DNA of 64,000 nt. It comes from a candidate division FCPU426 bacterium. Lineage in GTDB: Bacteria > Oederibacteriota > Muellerivitia > Muellerivitales > Muellerivitaceae. A program made the position numbers and the translations under genes. This document shows, one piece after another, positions 47,014 to 55,003 of the stretch; position 1 is the stretch's first letter, and each line of letters starts with the position of its first letter. The DNA lies in contig DAIDGV010000001.1 in the NCBI GenBank assembly GCA_027452205.1, positions 1 through 64,000 on the forward strand, in the 5' to 3' direction. Under the pieces are notes generated by a model. The model saw nothing but the letters and a program-made list of their open reading frames with translations, searched no databases and was not told where the DNA came from.

Positions 47014-47912
47014 AAAAGTTCTTTCACCCATTTTTTCTGTAGGGCCCAAAAAGCGCCCAAAAGTCCAAGCACGGCCCCGATCACGATCAGGTTCAGGTAA
47101 AGGCTGAGCCATTCTTGGAAAGGCAGGGTCGCCAAGATATCGAAACCGCCATATCGCTGCAGGGCCTGGCCCGCGAAGCGGCGGACCGCTTCCAGGAAGA
47201 CCATCACCAAAAAAGCCCCGAAAAAACCCTGAAAGATCCCCTCACAAAGATAGGGACCCCAACGCATCCAGGTCGGCGCGCCCAAACGCACCATGGCGAT
47301 CATGTCTTCCCGGCGAGCCCAAAGGGCCAGGGTCAGGGTATTGGCCACGATGAAAAGCGCGGTCAAAAAGACCACACTGGCCATGATAAGGCCCGACCAA
47401 CGGATGACCCGGGCCAGGTTGGACACCGCTTCCCATTGGCCTTTGCCGTAACTGACATCCTCGACCCCCGCTTCTTTCTTGAGCGCGGTCGCCAGCGCGT
47501 CCACTTGATCGGCCGTTTCAGGCTTTAGGATCAGGGTGAAAGAATCGGTCAAGGGATTCTCTCCTAGGGCGCGGACCATTTGGTCGATCGCCGGATCCCG
47601 GCGGAATTCTTGCAAAGCTTGTTCCTTGGTGACCAATTGGGCGGATTGCACCCTTTCGTCCTGGCTCAAGACCGATTGAAGATGCTCGGTCTCGGACCGG
47701 GTCGCTGAGGCTGAAAGAAAAACCGCCATTTCCAGCTTTTGATTGGTCGAGGCGAAAGCATGGTCCAAAACCCGGGAAATGCCCAGAAAAAGCGATAATT
47801 GCAGCAGGGTCGCCGCCACGATGATGATGACCGCCACCGACAAACCGCCGGATCGGAGGACCTGGAGGAACCCTTCCCGGAACACATAGCCTAATCGGGA
47901 TATCCAATTCAT
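47010..47912 (-). CDS. ftsX: Cell-division ABC-transporter-like membrane protein FtsX
   Basis: A 300-residue type-VII ABC-like membrane protein. The first membrane segment is near residues 22-45, the periplasmic domain follows (about 50-165, MAVFLSASATRSETEHLQ), then three segments with the conserved ARREDMIAMVRLGAP coupling region. FtsX passes a signal from the cytosolic FtsE to EnvC in the periplasm. ATG at 47912 overlaps the ftsE stop by four bases. FtsX itself looks normal, in contrast to FtsE. Confidence 0.94.
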   Translation of the reverse strand: MNWISRLGYVFREGFLQVLRSGGLSVAVIIIVAATLLQLSLFLGISRVLDHAFASTNQKLEMAVFLSASATRSETEHLQSVLSQDERVQSAQLVTKEQALQEFRRDPAIDQMVRALGENPLTDSFTLILKPETADQVDALATALKKEAGVEDVSYGKGQWEAVSNLARVIRWSGLIMASVVFLTALFIVANTLTLALWARREDMIAMVRLGAPTWMRWGPYLCEGIFQGFFGAFLVMVFLEAVRRFAGQALQRYGGFDILATLPFQEWLSLYLNLIVIGAVLGLLGAFWALQKKWVKELL

Positions 47913-48604
47913 GAGACCTTCTCCTCAAGGGGATAAAGCTTGCCGCCGTCCAATTGGATCCAACGGATGGCCAGGTCTTCCCCGCTTTTTTTGACTTCAT
48001 CCAAGAATGCCGTCTGCCGGGCCGACAGAACGATGGTCGTGCCCGTCTTATTGAGCTCCCTCAAGAACTTGAACAAAAGACCGAAAGCTTCCCCTTCCAC
48101 ATTTTGGAAAGGATCATCCGCCACCAAGAGCCGGGGACGGAAGATCATAGCCCGCAGCGCCATGACCAGTTGGTTCTCCCCATCGGTCAATTCGCTGGGC
48201 CGCATTTGGGACTTGTGGGCCAAACCCGCTTTGGACAGGAGGATATCCACCGCCGAGAGCGAATCCTCATCCCAAAAACCTTTGGCGCGCAGGGTAAAGA
48301 GGATGTTCTCCTCGATACTGCGGTCTGAGAACAGCTTGAAGTCGGAAAAGACCATCCCCACGTCGGACAGCCAGCGATTGCGTTGAGAAGGGGTAAAAGC
48401 GAAAGGATCTTGATGGCCGATACGCAGGGTACCCGCCGCAGGGCGTTTTTCCCCGGCGAGGATCTTCAGGAAAGCCGTGGCAGCCAGCACGTTTTCGGAC
48501 AAAAGGACGGTGTAAGAGCCCTCAGGGAAGGAGAAATAGACGTCATCCAGCAGGGGGAGGCCCGTTTCGTCCATTTGGAAAAGGTGAAAACCTTGGATGA
48601 GCAT
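47909..48604 (-). CDS. ftsE: FtsE homologue with all ATPase motifs altered (probable pseudo-ATPase)
   Basis: A 231-residue ABC-type nucleotide-binding domain that aligns over its length with FtsE: FPEGSYTVLL, ILAGEKRPAAGTL, LSDVGMVFSDFKLF, RPRLLVADDP. The catalytic motifs are changed. Walker A (GHSGAGKST in E. coli) is SENVLAATA (residues 36-44); the Q-loop Gln is Ser (GMVFSD); the LSGGE signature is LTDGE; Walker B has DD instead of DE; the H-loop His is Arg (SARQ). The translation was checked base by base across the Walker A region (48473..48499) and shows no frameshift. The ATG at 48604 is preferred over an upstream TTG. It is coupled to ftsX, so it is probably still expressed and used, perhaps as a structural adaptor. 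Confidence 0.85.
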   Translation of the reverse strand: MLIQGFHLFQMDETGLPLLDDVYFSFPEGSYTVLLSENVLAATAFLKILAGEKRPAAGTLRIGHQDPFAFTPSQRNRWLSDVGMVFSDFKLFSDRSIEENILFTLRAKGFWDEDSLSAVDILLSKAGLAHKSQMRPSELTDGENQLVMALRAMIFRPRLLVADDPFQNVEGEAFGLLFKFLRELNKTGTTIVLSARQTAFLDEVKKSGEDLAIRWIQLDGGKLYPLEEKVS

Positions 48605-48652
48605 GGCCTTTAAATTAAGCCAGGAACCACCCAATCGCAAGGGGAATCAAGC

Positions 48653-49669
48653 TCAGGAAGCGGGGGCCGCCTGGGCTTTTTTGGCCCGCCGCGCCTTCTT
48701 AGCGAGCCTCACGTTCTTCTCGTGTTCCGCGAAGGTCGTGGCAAAAAGGTGGGAACCATCCCCGGCGGCTACATAGTAAAGGTAGGGTACGTCTGCGGGC
48801 TCCAGAACGGCGTTCAAGGAAGCGAGACCCGGATTACAAATGGGCGTCGGCGGCAGACCCCGGTGCATATAGGTGTTATAGGGCGAGTCGGTGTTGTGGA
48901 TCTGGTCGGTGGTCAGCCAGGCGTGCTTGGTATTGAGGATATAGTTCAGGGTGGCGTTCACCTGCAGGCGCATCTTTTGGCGCAGACGGTTATACATGAC
49001 CCCCGCGATGATGGGCCGTTCATCGGCGTTGTGCGCCTCTTTCTCCACGATCGAGGCCAGGATGACCGCCCGATAGGGGGTCAAGCCCTGCTTCTGGCAC
49101 TTCTTCTCGAAATCCGGTCCCACTTCTTGCCAGAATTGTCTCACCATCAGTTCGATCAGTTCATCACAGCTGGCGCCCAGGGGCAGGCTGTAGGTCTCGG
49201 GGAACAGGAACCCCTCGGCGGTCGGCCCCACGATCTTCAGGTTCTTTAAAGCCACTTGGTTCTGGGTGGCCTTCAAGAAATCATCACTGGATCCCACATT
49301 GAGCTTTTGGAATTCCTCGGCGATCTGCTCGACTGTATAGCCCTCCGGCACCTTCAGGGCCATCAAAGTGCTCCTCCCTTCGGACAGGGTGGTCATGACA
49401 TCCCACAGGCTCATCTGCCCGTTCAAACGATAAAGCCCTGCCTTCAAATGCCGGTCGGCGTGGGTCAGTTTGGCCAGGACCAGGAAGGGGGTCTTGAAGT
49501 GAATGATGCCCTTTTCTTGCAGTTGTTTCACGATCTCCCGGGCGCTGGTCTTGGAATAAACGGGAAGGTCCACATCCTCGCTTGAAGCGAAGAAATTAGG
49601 TATCAGGATAAAAGCGAGAGCGGCGAAAAAGAGGCCGCCGAAGAGCATGTAGATACGGAATATTTTCAT
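48653..49669 (-). CDS. mltG: Endolytic murein transglycosylase MltG
   Basis: A 338-residue inner-membrane enzyme (YceG) that cuts nascent glycan strands. A membrane segment is near residues 5-27. VPEGYTVEQIAEEFQKL is a LysM-like part. The catalytic Glu is in ASIVEKEAHNADERP, followed by VMYNRLRQKM and the SPYNTYMHRGLPPTPICNPG signature. The tail is Lys/Ala-rich. ATG at 49669 overlaps ruvX by four bases. mltG-ruvX linkage with alaS is a common arrangement. Confidence 0.96.
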   Translation of the reverse strand: MKIFRIYMLFGGLFFAALAFILIPNFFASSEDVDLPVYSKTSAREIVKQLQEKGIIHFKTPFLVLAKLTHADRHLKAGLYRLNGQMSLWDVMTTLSEGRSTLMALKVPEGYTVEQIAEEFQKLNVGSSDDFLKATQNQVALKNLKIVGPTAEGFLFPETYSLPLGASCDELIELMVRQFWQEVGPDFEKKCQKQGLTPYRAVILASIVEKEAHNADERPIIAGVMYNRLRQKMRLQVNATLNYILNTKHAWLTTDQIHNTDSPYNTYMHRGLPPTPICNPGLASLNAVLEPADVPYLYYVAAGDGSHLFATTFAEHEKNVRLAKKARRAKKAQAAPAS

Positions 49670-50100
49670 GCTCGGGGAACCTCGGTCAGGGGCGCGCCTT
49701 TGAGGGCTGAGTCCAAAAGGATGGCCGCGGCCACTTGGTCGACCTTGCCCCTTTGGTTCTCGACTTTGACGCCGCTGTCCCTCATCATCCGCTCCGCTTG
49801 CTTGCTGGTCAAACGCTCATCGACGAAAAAAAGCGGGATGCTCAGGCGGTTCGCCAGTTTGCCCGCGAAGTCCCTGATCTTTTGGGTTTGTTTGCTCTCG
49901 GTTCCATCCATATTGATGGGAAGTCCCACGATGACCTGGGAAACTTGGTGTTCATCGACCAATTGGCCGATGGCGATCAGGTCTTGCTGGGTACCCTGGG
50001 ATTGAAGGACCTTCAGAGGCTGGGCCGTGAGCCCTAAGGGGTCGGACAAGGCCACACCGATACGCACATGCCCAAGATCCAGTCCCAACCAACGTTTCAT
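49666..50100 (-). CDS. ruvX: YqgF/RuvX-type Holliday-junction resolvase-like nuclease
   Basis: A 144-residue RNase H-fold protein. WLGLDLGHVRIGVALSDP carries the first catalytic Asp, VGLPINMDG and VDERLTSKQAE the other conserved acidic sites. E. coli YqgF acts in 16S rRNA 5'-end maturation; related proteins cut branched DNA. The ATG at 50100 with GGAAGG five bases upstream is preferred over an upstream in-frame start that falls in the repeat region. Confidence 0.95.
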   Translation of the reverse strand: MKRWLGLDLGHVRIGVALSDPLGLTAQPLKVLQSQGTQQDLIAIGQLVDEHQVSQVIVGLPINMDGTESKQTQKIRDFAGKLANRLSIPLFFVDERLTSKQAERMMRDSGVKVENQRGKVDQVAAAILLDSALKGAPLTEVPRA

Positions 50101-50124
50101 ATTGTCCTTCCAAAATGAAAAGGA

Positions 50125-50200
50125 ACCACGGATGAACACGGATGCACACGGATTTCTTCAATACCAAGATATCTGTGTTTATCTGTGTGCATCTGCAGTT
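50125..50200. repeat. CCACGGAT-type palindromic element, copy 4
   Basis: ACCACGGATGAACACGGATG on the left answers to GTGTGCATCTGCAGTT on the right, with GTGTTTATCTGTGT inside. The same design as the CCGCCGAT elements but with CACGGAT words. It lies between the alaS stop (50216) and the ruvX ribosome site (50106..50111). Confidence 0.78.
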
Positions 50201-50215
50201 CCCATGAATTTGGTT

Positions 50216-52888
50216 TTAAGAATTCATCTTCTCAATAAGACCCGCGACCAGTTTCAGGGCCTCATCCACCTTGGAAGCGTCCTTGCCCCCGGCTTGGGCC
50301 ATATCCGGGCGTCCGCCACCCCCGCCACCGGCGACCTTGGCGACTTCTTTTACGATATCCCCTGCCTTGATCTTGCCCGTCAGGTCCTTGGTAACCCCGG
50401 CGATGAAGGAAACTTGATTGGGTTTGCCGCTACCCAGCACGATGACTCCGCTGCCCAGCTTGGCCTTGAGGGTATCCACCAATTGGCGCATTCCTTCAGG
50501 ATCCAGATCGTCCGTGCGGGAAACCAGCACTTGAATCCCTTTAACGTCCTTCTTTTGGGCCATGACCTCGTCGGCCAAGCTGCCCGCCAGTTTTGACTTG
50601 AGCGCGGTCAGTTCTTTTTCTTTGTTCTTCATCTCATCCAGCAAGGCTTGGACCTTGCTCTTGAGCTCGTTTTCGGGGCTCTTCAAGAGCTGGGCCACGT
50701 CGCCCAGGATGTCCTCTTCCTCACGGATCTTCCACAAGGAACCCTCGCCAGTAACCGCCTCGATACGGCGCACGCCCGAAGCCACCGAGGATTCACTCTC
50801 GATCTTGAACAGGCCAATATCGCCCGTGCGATTCACATGGGTGCCGCCGCAAAGTTCCATGGAAAAGCCCGGCACATCCACGACCCTCACCTTATCGCCG
50901 TACTTTTCGCTGAACATAGCCATAGCGCCCTTTTTCTTGGCGTCGTCAAAGGACATCTCTTGTTTGGTGACCTCAATATTGTCCAGGATGCGGCGGTTGA
51001 CCAGGTCCTCGATCTGCCGCAACTGTTCAGGTTTTACCCCTTCGAAATGGGTGAAGTCGAAGCGCAACCGATCCGGCCCTACATAGCTGCCCGCTTGGCC
51101 CACGTGGTTACCCAAAATAGCCCGCAAGGCGGCATGCAGAAGATGGGTGCCGGTATGATTGCGCATGGTCGAGCGGCGTTCACTCTCTTCCACGGTCGCC
51201 TCGACCTTTTGACCCTTTTCCAACTTACCCCGTTTCATGAAAACCCAATGCCCGACGAGGGTATCGGAAACCATTTGAGTATCGAGCACATCCGCCCAGG
51301 AAACCTCAGCGCTATTGAAACCCTGCAGCACACCTTTATCGCCCACCTGGCCGCCCTTTTCGGCATAGAAAGGGGTTTGGTTGAGAAGGATGAAGGCATA
51401 TTCCCCTTCAGCCAGCTTATCTACTTGTTCGTGTTTCTTGTCTTTCACCCGCACGATCTCGACCACTTCGCCCAGCTCCTTCATCTTCTCGTAACCTTTG
51501 AAGACCGTCGGGGGAAGTTTCACAGAGATCTCTTTATAGAGCTGGGGCAAGAAAGCTTCCCCGCTGCCCTTCCAGGCCGACCGGGCTTTCTCGCGTTGCC
51601 CTTCCATGGCGGTCTGAAAACCCGCCTCATCTACCGACAAACCCTGTTCTTTGAGCATTTCCTTGGTCAGGTCCAGGGGGAACCCGTAAGTGTCGTACAA
51701 CATGAAGGCTTCATCGCCCGACAAGGTGGTCGATTTGGCCTTTTTGAGCGCTTCGATCTTTTCGCCCAGGCGTTCGGTACCCAAGGCGAGGGTTTCGTAA
51801 AACCTTTCTTCCTCGGCCCGGACCACATTGACGATATGGGTTTGACGGTCTTTTACTTCGGGATAAACCGAGCCCATCAGCTTGCCCACTTCAGGAACGA
51901 GCTTGTTGAGGAAGGGCGCTTCAAAACCCAAAAGCTTGCCGTGGCGGATGGCCCGGCGTAGGATGCGGCGCAACACATAACCCCGGCCTTCGTTGGAAGG
52001 AAGGACCCCGTCAGCGATGAGGAAAGTCGTGGCGCGCAAGTGGTCACTGATGACCTTGAGGGACGTATAGGTCTGGGTCGGACCAACTTCATATTTAATG
52101 TTCCCCGCCTTGGCGATGGCAATGACCAGGGAGGCCATCAGGTCGGTCTCATAGTTGGAGGGGACCTTTTGCATGACGCTGGCGACCCGTTCCAGGCCCA
52201 TACCGGTGTCGATATTGGGTTTAGGCAGTGGCTTCAGGCTGCCATCTTCTTGACGGTCGAATTGGGTAAAGACCAGGTTCCATATCTCCAGGAAGCGGCC
52301 GCTTTCAGCTCCATCTTGGAAGCTTTTGGGGGCCGGGGCCGTCGGGTCCAGGTCCACATAGATCTCTGAACAGGGACCGCAGGGGCCGGTAGGGCCCATG
52401 GTCCAGAAGTTATCGTCCGCGCCCAGGCGGACGATCCGCTCCGGTGGTAATCCGGCGATGTTCTTCCAAAGCTCGATGGCCTCATCGTCATTCTCGAATA
52501 CGGAGACCCACAGACGGTCCTTTTCCAGTTTCAGGATCTCGGTCACGAATTCCCAAGCCCAGGTGATGGCCTCCTTCTTGAAGTAGCCGCCGAAAGAGAA
52601 GTTCCCCAGCATTTCAAAAAAGGTGTGGTGCCGGGCCGTATAACCCACCCGTTCCAGGTCGCCGGTACGGAAACATTTCTGGCAGGACGCCGCGTAAGGG
52701 ACCGTGTGCGGGAAAGGGATGGTCCCCAGGAAGTAAGGTTTGAATTGGTTCATCCCCGCGTTGGACAAGAGCAGGGTCGGGTCGTTCTCGGGCACCAAGG
52801 AGGAGGAAGGAACCACCTTATGGTTCTTGGACTTGAAGAAGTCCAGGTAAGCTTGTCGGATTTCACTACCGGTCGTCGGAACACCCAT
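50216..52888 (-). CDS. alaS: Alanyl-tRNA synthetase
   Basis: Class II synthetase, 890 residues. The aminoacylation domain begins IRQAYLDFFKSKNHKVVPSS; the editing domain has HTGTHLLHAALRAILG and the distal ELCGGTHVNRTGDIG zinc-type motif; a glycine-rich C-Ala region (AGGGGGGRPDMAQAGG) ends the protein. ATG at 52888 has GAGGG seven bases upstream. The gap to recX is filled by the AT-rich unit C; no T-box leader is visible. Confidence 0.98.
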   Translation of the reverse strand: MGVPTTGSEIRQAYLDFFKSKNHKVVPSSSLVPENDPTLLLSNAGMNQFKPYFLGTIPFPHTVPYAASCQKCFRTGDLERVGYTARHHTFFEMLGNFSFGGYFKKEAITWAWEFVTEILKLEKDRLWVSVFENDDEAIELWKNIAGLPPERIVRLGADDNFWTMGPTGPCGPCSEIYVDLDPTAPAPKSFQDGAESGRFLEIWNLVFTQFDRQEDGSLKPLPKPNIDTGMGLERVASVMQKVPSNYETDLMASLVIAIAKAGNIKYEVGPTQTYTSLKVISDHLRATTFLIADGVLPSNEGRGYVLRRILRRAIRHGKLLGFEAPFLNKLVPEVGKLMGSVYPEVKDRQTHIVNVVRAEEERFYETLALGTERLGEKIEALKKAKSTTLSGDEAFMLYDTYGFPLDLTKEMLKEQGLSVDEAGFQTAMEGQREKARSAWKGSGEAFLPQLYKEISVKLPPTVFKGYEKMKELGEVVEIVRVKDKKHEQVDKLAEGEYAFILLNQTPFYAEKGGQVGDKGVLQGFNSAEVSWADVLDTQMVSDTLVGHWVFMKRGKLEKGQKVEATVEESERRSTMRNHTGTHLLHAALRAILGNHVGQAGSYVGPDRLRFDFTHFEGVKPEQLRQIEDLVNRRILDNIEVTKQEMSFDDAKKKGAMAMFSEKYGDKVRVVDVPGFSMELCGGTHVNRTGDIGLFKIESESSVASGVRRIEAVTGEGSLWKIREEEDILGDVAQLLKSPENELKSKVQALLDEMKNKEKELTALKSKLAGSLADEVMAQKKDVKGIQVLVSRTDDLDPEGMRQLVDTLKAKLGSGVIVLGSGKPNQVSFIAGVTKDLTGKIKAGDIVKEVAKVAGGGGGGRPDMAQAGGKDASKVDEALKLVAGLIEKMNS

Positions 52889-52908
52889 TTCGAACCCCTC
52901 AATAAACA

Positions 52909-53012
52909 AATTCAGAATGATGAATTAAAAATTATGAATTTCAGTTAATTTTCGATGTCAAAACATCGAAAATTTTCAATCATTCAAAATTCAAAATTAA
53001 TAATTCTTAATT
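52909..53012. repeat. AT-rich inverted-repeat unit, non-coding copy C
   Basis: The right end reads inward as AATTAAGAATTA (53012..53001) and provides the recX stop (53007..53009). The left end is a diverged match (TTCAGAATGATGAATT). The centre is a palindrome, AATTTTCGATG/CATCGAAAATT. On the minus strand it contains TTGACA (52961..52956) and CATAAT (52936..52931) 19 bases apart, a possible but poorly spaced promoter for alaS. Confidence 0.72.
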
Positions 53013-53522
53013 ATCCTCACTAAGAGGGTCGGGATTATAGCGGAAAACTCGCTCCACCGCGAGACGGGCCGCGCTCAAGGAATAACCTTTTCGCACCAGG
53101 AATTCGAGGGCTTGACGGGTCCTTTGACCCGGTTTCTTCTCTTTTTTTCTCAAAAACCTCTGCTTTTGGCGTTCCAGCAATTCCACCGCCTGACGGGCCT
53201 CGTCCGCTTGAGGGTAGGAAGCTTTCAGGGTCTGGTCGATGATCTCTCGGGGCACTTTTTTCTGGAAAAGCCCCATACGGATCTTGGTCGGGCCCCAATT
53301 TTGGGCCATCTTGAAATGGACGAAGGACTCGGCATAGGTCTTGTCGTTGACGTATTTCTTGGCGATGAGCTTTTGAAGGACGGCCTGCGCGATATCGTTC
53401 GGCAGGGACCGAAGGCGAAATTTCTCGAGCAGGGCGCCTTGGGTATAAGGTCTTTTACCCAGGAGCCACAGGGCATAGCGCAGGGCGCCGGCCTCATCTT
53501 GAAGCGGTTTGGACTTTTTCAA
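53007..53522 (-). CDS. recX: RecX-family regulatory protein
   Basis: A 171-residue, helix-rich, basic protein. ALRYALWLLGKRPYTQGALL, the KKYVNDKTYAESFVH segment and WGPTKIRMGLFQKKVPREII are RecX repeats; RecX limits RecA filament growth. recA is not in the window. The frame opens with a TTG at 53522 lacking a strong ribosome site. The last codons (GAT AAT TAA) fall inside the AT-rich repeat unit at 52909..53012, so the C-terminus may have been reset by it. Confidence 0.9.
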   Translation of the reverse strand: MKKSKPLQDEAGALRYALWLLGKRPYTQGALLEKFRLRSLPNDIAQAVLQKLIAKKYVNDKTYAESFVHFKMAQNWGPTKIRMGLFQKKVPREIIDQTLKASYPQADEARQAVELLERQKQRFLRKKEKKPGQRTRQALEFLVRKGYSLSAARLAVERVFRYNPDPLSEDN

Positions 53523-53537
53523 TTGGGACTCGGAAGG

Positions 53538-53855
53538 TTATTGGGCGGCGGAAACAATACCGGTGGTGCTGTCATATTGAAGCCCCCCGGGAACATGGTC
53601 CATGTAAGTCGGCACCAGGTCTTGAAGGGAGGACGGCAAGGTTCCCTTGTCATCTTTATACTTATTGACCGCTTGCTGCATCGTGCCCACGTTAGCCGAG
53701 CCGGCCACTACCTGGGCCCTTACCTCGTCGTTATGGAGGGTCTGGGTATAACCGGTCAAGGTCGCATCCTTGGGGGTATCGGGGATCTGTTTCCATAAGA
53801 AATAAGCGCCGCCACCAAGGGCTAATAGGCCTAGGACCCAAATGAGCTTGTTCAT
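53538..53855 (-). CDS. Small membrane-anchored protein, pseudopilin-like C-terminal region
   Basis: A 105-residue protein of unknown function. MNKLIWVLGLLALGGGAYFL is a signal or membrane anchor. The C-terminal part (MQQAVNKYKDDKGTLPSSLQ, then LVP and a final YDSTTG) resembles the region after the first helix in type II secretion pseudopilins, where residues AVxxYxxDxGxYPxxLxxL are common. The N-terminal pilin cleavage motif is missing. ATG at 53855 has GGAGG upstream and overlaps pdxJ by four bases. Confidence 0.65.
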   Translation of the reverse strand: MNKLIWVLGLLALGGGAYFLWKQIPDTPKDATLTGYTQTLHNDEVRAQVVAGSANVGTMQQAVNKYKDDKGTLPSSLQDLVPTYMDHVPGGLQYDSTTGIVSAAQ

Positions 53856-54592
53856 TTTCTCCTCCCTGATTTGGCTTTTTGGAGCAGGATCAGCATTTCT
53901 TTGACTGCCCTCTCCAATCCTACCATGGAAGCCCGTGCGATGATGTTATGGCCGATGTTCAGGTCCTCGATCTCCGGGATCGCCGCGATGGGCAGGACGT
54001 TTTGATAGGTCAGCCCATGACCCCCATGGACCCGAAGGCCCACTTCCTTGGCCAGTTTGGCCGCTGAAACGATAGTAGCCAATTCTTTGTCCGTCTTGTC
54101 CTTGAGCCGGAAGGCTTGGCTGTATTCTCCAGTGTGGATCTCGATGAAGGTCGCGCCTAACCAAGCGGATAGTTTGATGGACTGGGCATCGGGATAGATG
54201 AAGAGGGAAACGGGGATCTGTTTGGCTTGGAGCCGGTCAATGGCCTTCTCGAACCGCTCCGGGTCCTTCACGAGGTTCAAACCACCCTCGGTGGTCAGTT
54301 CTTGCCGCTTCTCAGGCACCAATGTGACCTGGTCGGGCCGCACTTTCAAAGCGAAACGGACCATTTCGTCGGTAGCGGCCATTTCTAAATTGAGCCGGGT
54401 TTCGATGCTTTTTCGAAGACCAGTGACATCGGCATCCTGAATATGGCGGCGGTCTTCCCGCAAATGCACGGTGATCCCATGGGCGCCGGCCTTTTCAACG
54501 ATCCGCGCCGCTTCCAGAACGCTCGGTTCCTCTTCCCGACGAGCCTGCCGCAGGGTGGCGATATGGTCGATATTGACGCCTAAAGTGGCCAT
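53852..54592 (-). CDS. pdxJ: Pyridoxine 5'-phosphate synthase
   Basis: A 246-residue TIM-barrel enzyme that joins deoxyxylulose phosphate and the PdxA product to make pyridoxine phosphate. LGVNIDHIATLRQARR, the HGITVHLREDRRHIQD segment, VTLVPEKRQELTTEGG and VHGGHGLTYQNV are family motifs. Its partner pdxA is at 34454..35431, so the pathway is split in this genome. Start ATG overlaps the cdaR stop by one base (TAATG). Confidence 0.97.
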   Translation of the reverse strand: MATLGVNIDHIATLRQARREEEPSVLEAARIVEKAGAHGITVHLREDRRHIQDADVTGLRKSIETRLNLEMAATDEMVRFALKVRPDQVTLVPEKRQELTTEGGLNLVKDPERFEKAIDRLQAKQIPVSLFIYPDAQSIKLSAWLGATFIEIHTGEYSQAFRLKDKTDKELATIVSAAKLAKEVGLRVHGGHGLTYQNVLPIAAIPEIEDLNIGHNIIARASMVGLERAVKEMLILLQKAKSGRRK

Positions 54593-54993
54593 TATCGGGA
54601 ACTCCGTTTATGCTTTTTCGCGTTCTCGGCTATGGGGACCAAACGGATGGTCACGTCCGGGGTATTGACACTGACACCGTTGGGCAGCGGCTGAATATGG
54701 GGATGGACGCTGATCTCTTTTTGTCCCGATTGGACGTTCTTGAGGCTTACCACCGCGTGCAATTCTTGCGGATCGATATCCAGGATACGGTCCTTACGGC
54801 CGATCAAGGTGGCCGAGATGTTGGTGTGGATATTGGGGTCCAGGGTCATTCCCACGGGCATATCGGCGAATTCCAAGTGCAGGTTAACACGCTGTTCCAA
54901 CACTTGCCGGGAACCCACATAGGCCCAAAGCGCGAAAGCGATCAGTACCGAAAGCAGTTTGAGCCCGATATTTTGGAACAACCAACGTTTCAT
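54592..54993 (-). CDS. cdaR: YbbR-like regulator of CdaA
   Basis: A 133-residue membrane protein: one segment near residues 8-28 (NIGLKLLSVLIAFALWAYVG) and a single YbbR domain outside (about 35-115). Firmicute CdaR has several YbbR repeats; this one has a single repeat. Adjacent to cdaA as in Bacillus, where it modulates c-di-AMP synthesis. ATG at 54993 has AAAGG six bases upstream. The C-terminus is very basic. Confidence 0.85.
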   Translation of the reverse strand: MKRWLFQNIGLKLLSVLIAFALWAYVGSRQVLEQRVNLHLEFADMPVGMTLDPNIHTNISATLIGRKDRILDIDPQELHAVVSLKNVQSGQKEISVHPHIQPLPNGVSVNTPDVTIRLVPIAENAKKHKRSSR

Positions 54994-55003
54994 AAAGGAC
55001 CTT

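Noticed and set aside
50648-51961. Plus-strand open frame of 437 codons opposite alaS
   Set aside because: It lies fully inside alaS, which is intact; the product shows no family motif.
52889-53006. T-box leader upstream of alaS
   Set aside because: The region is the AT-rich palindrome; no T-box conserved sequence or terminator/antiterminator pair is visible.
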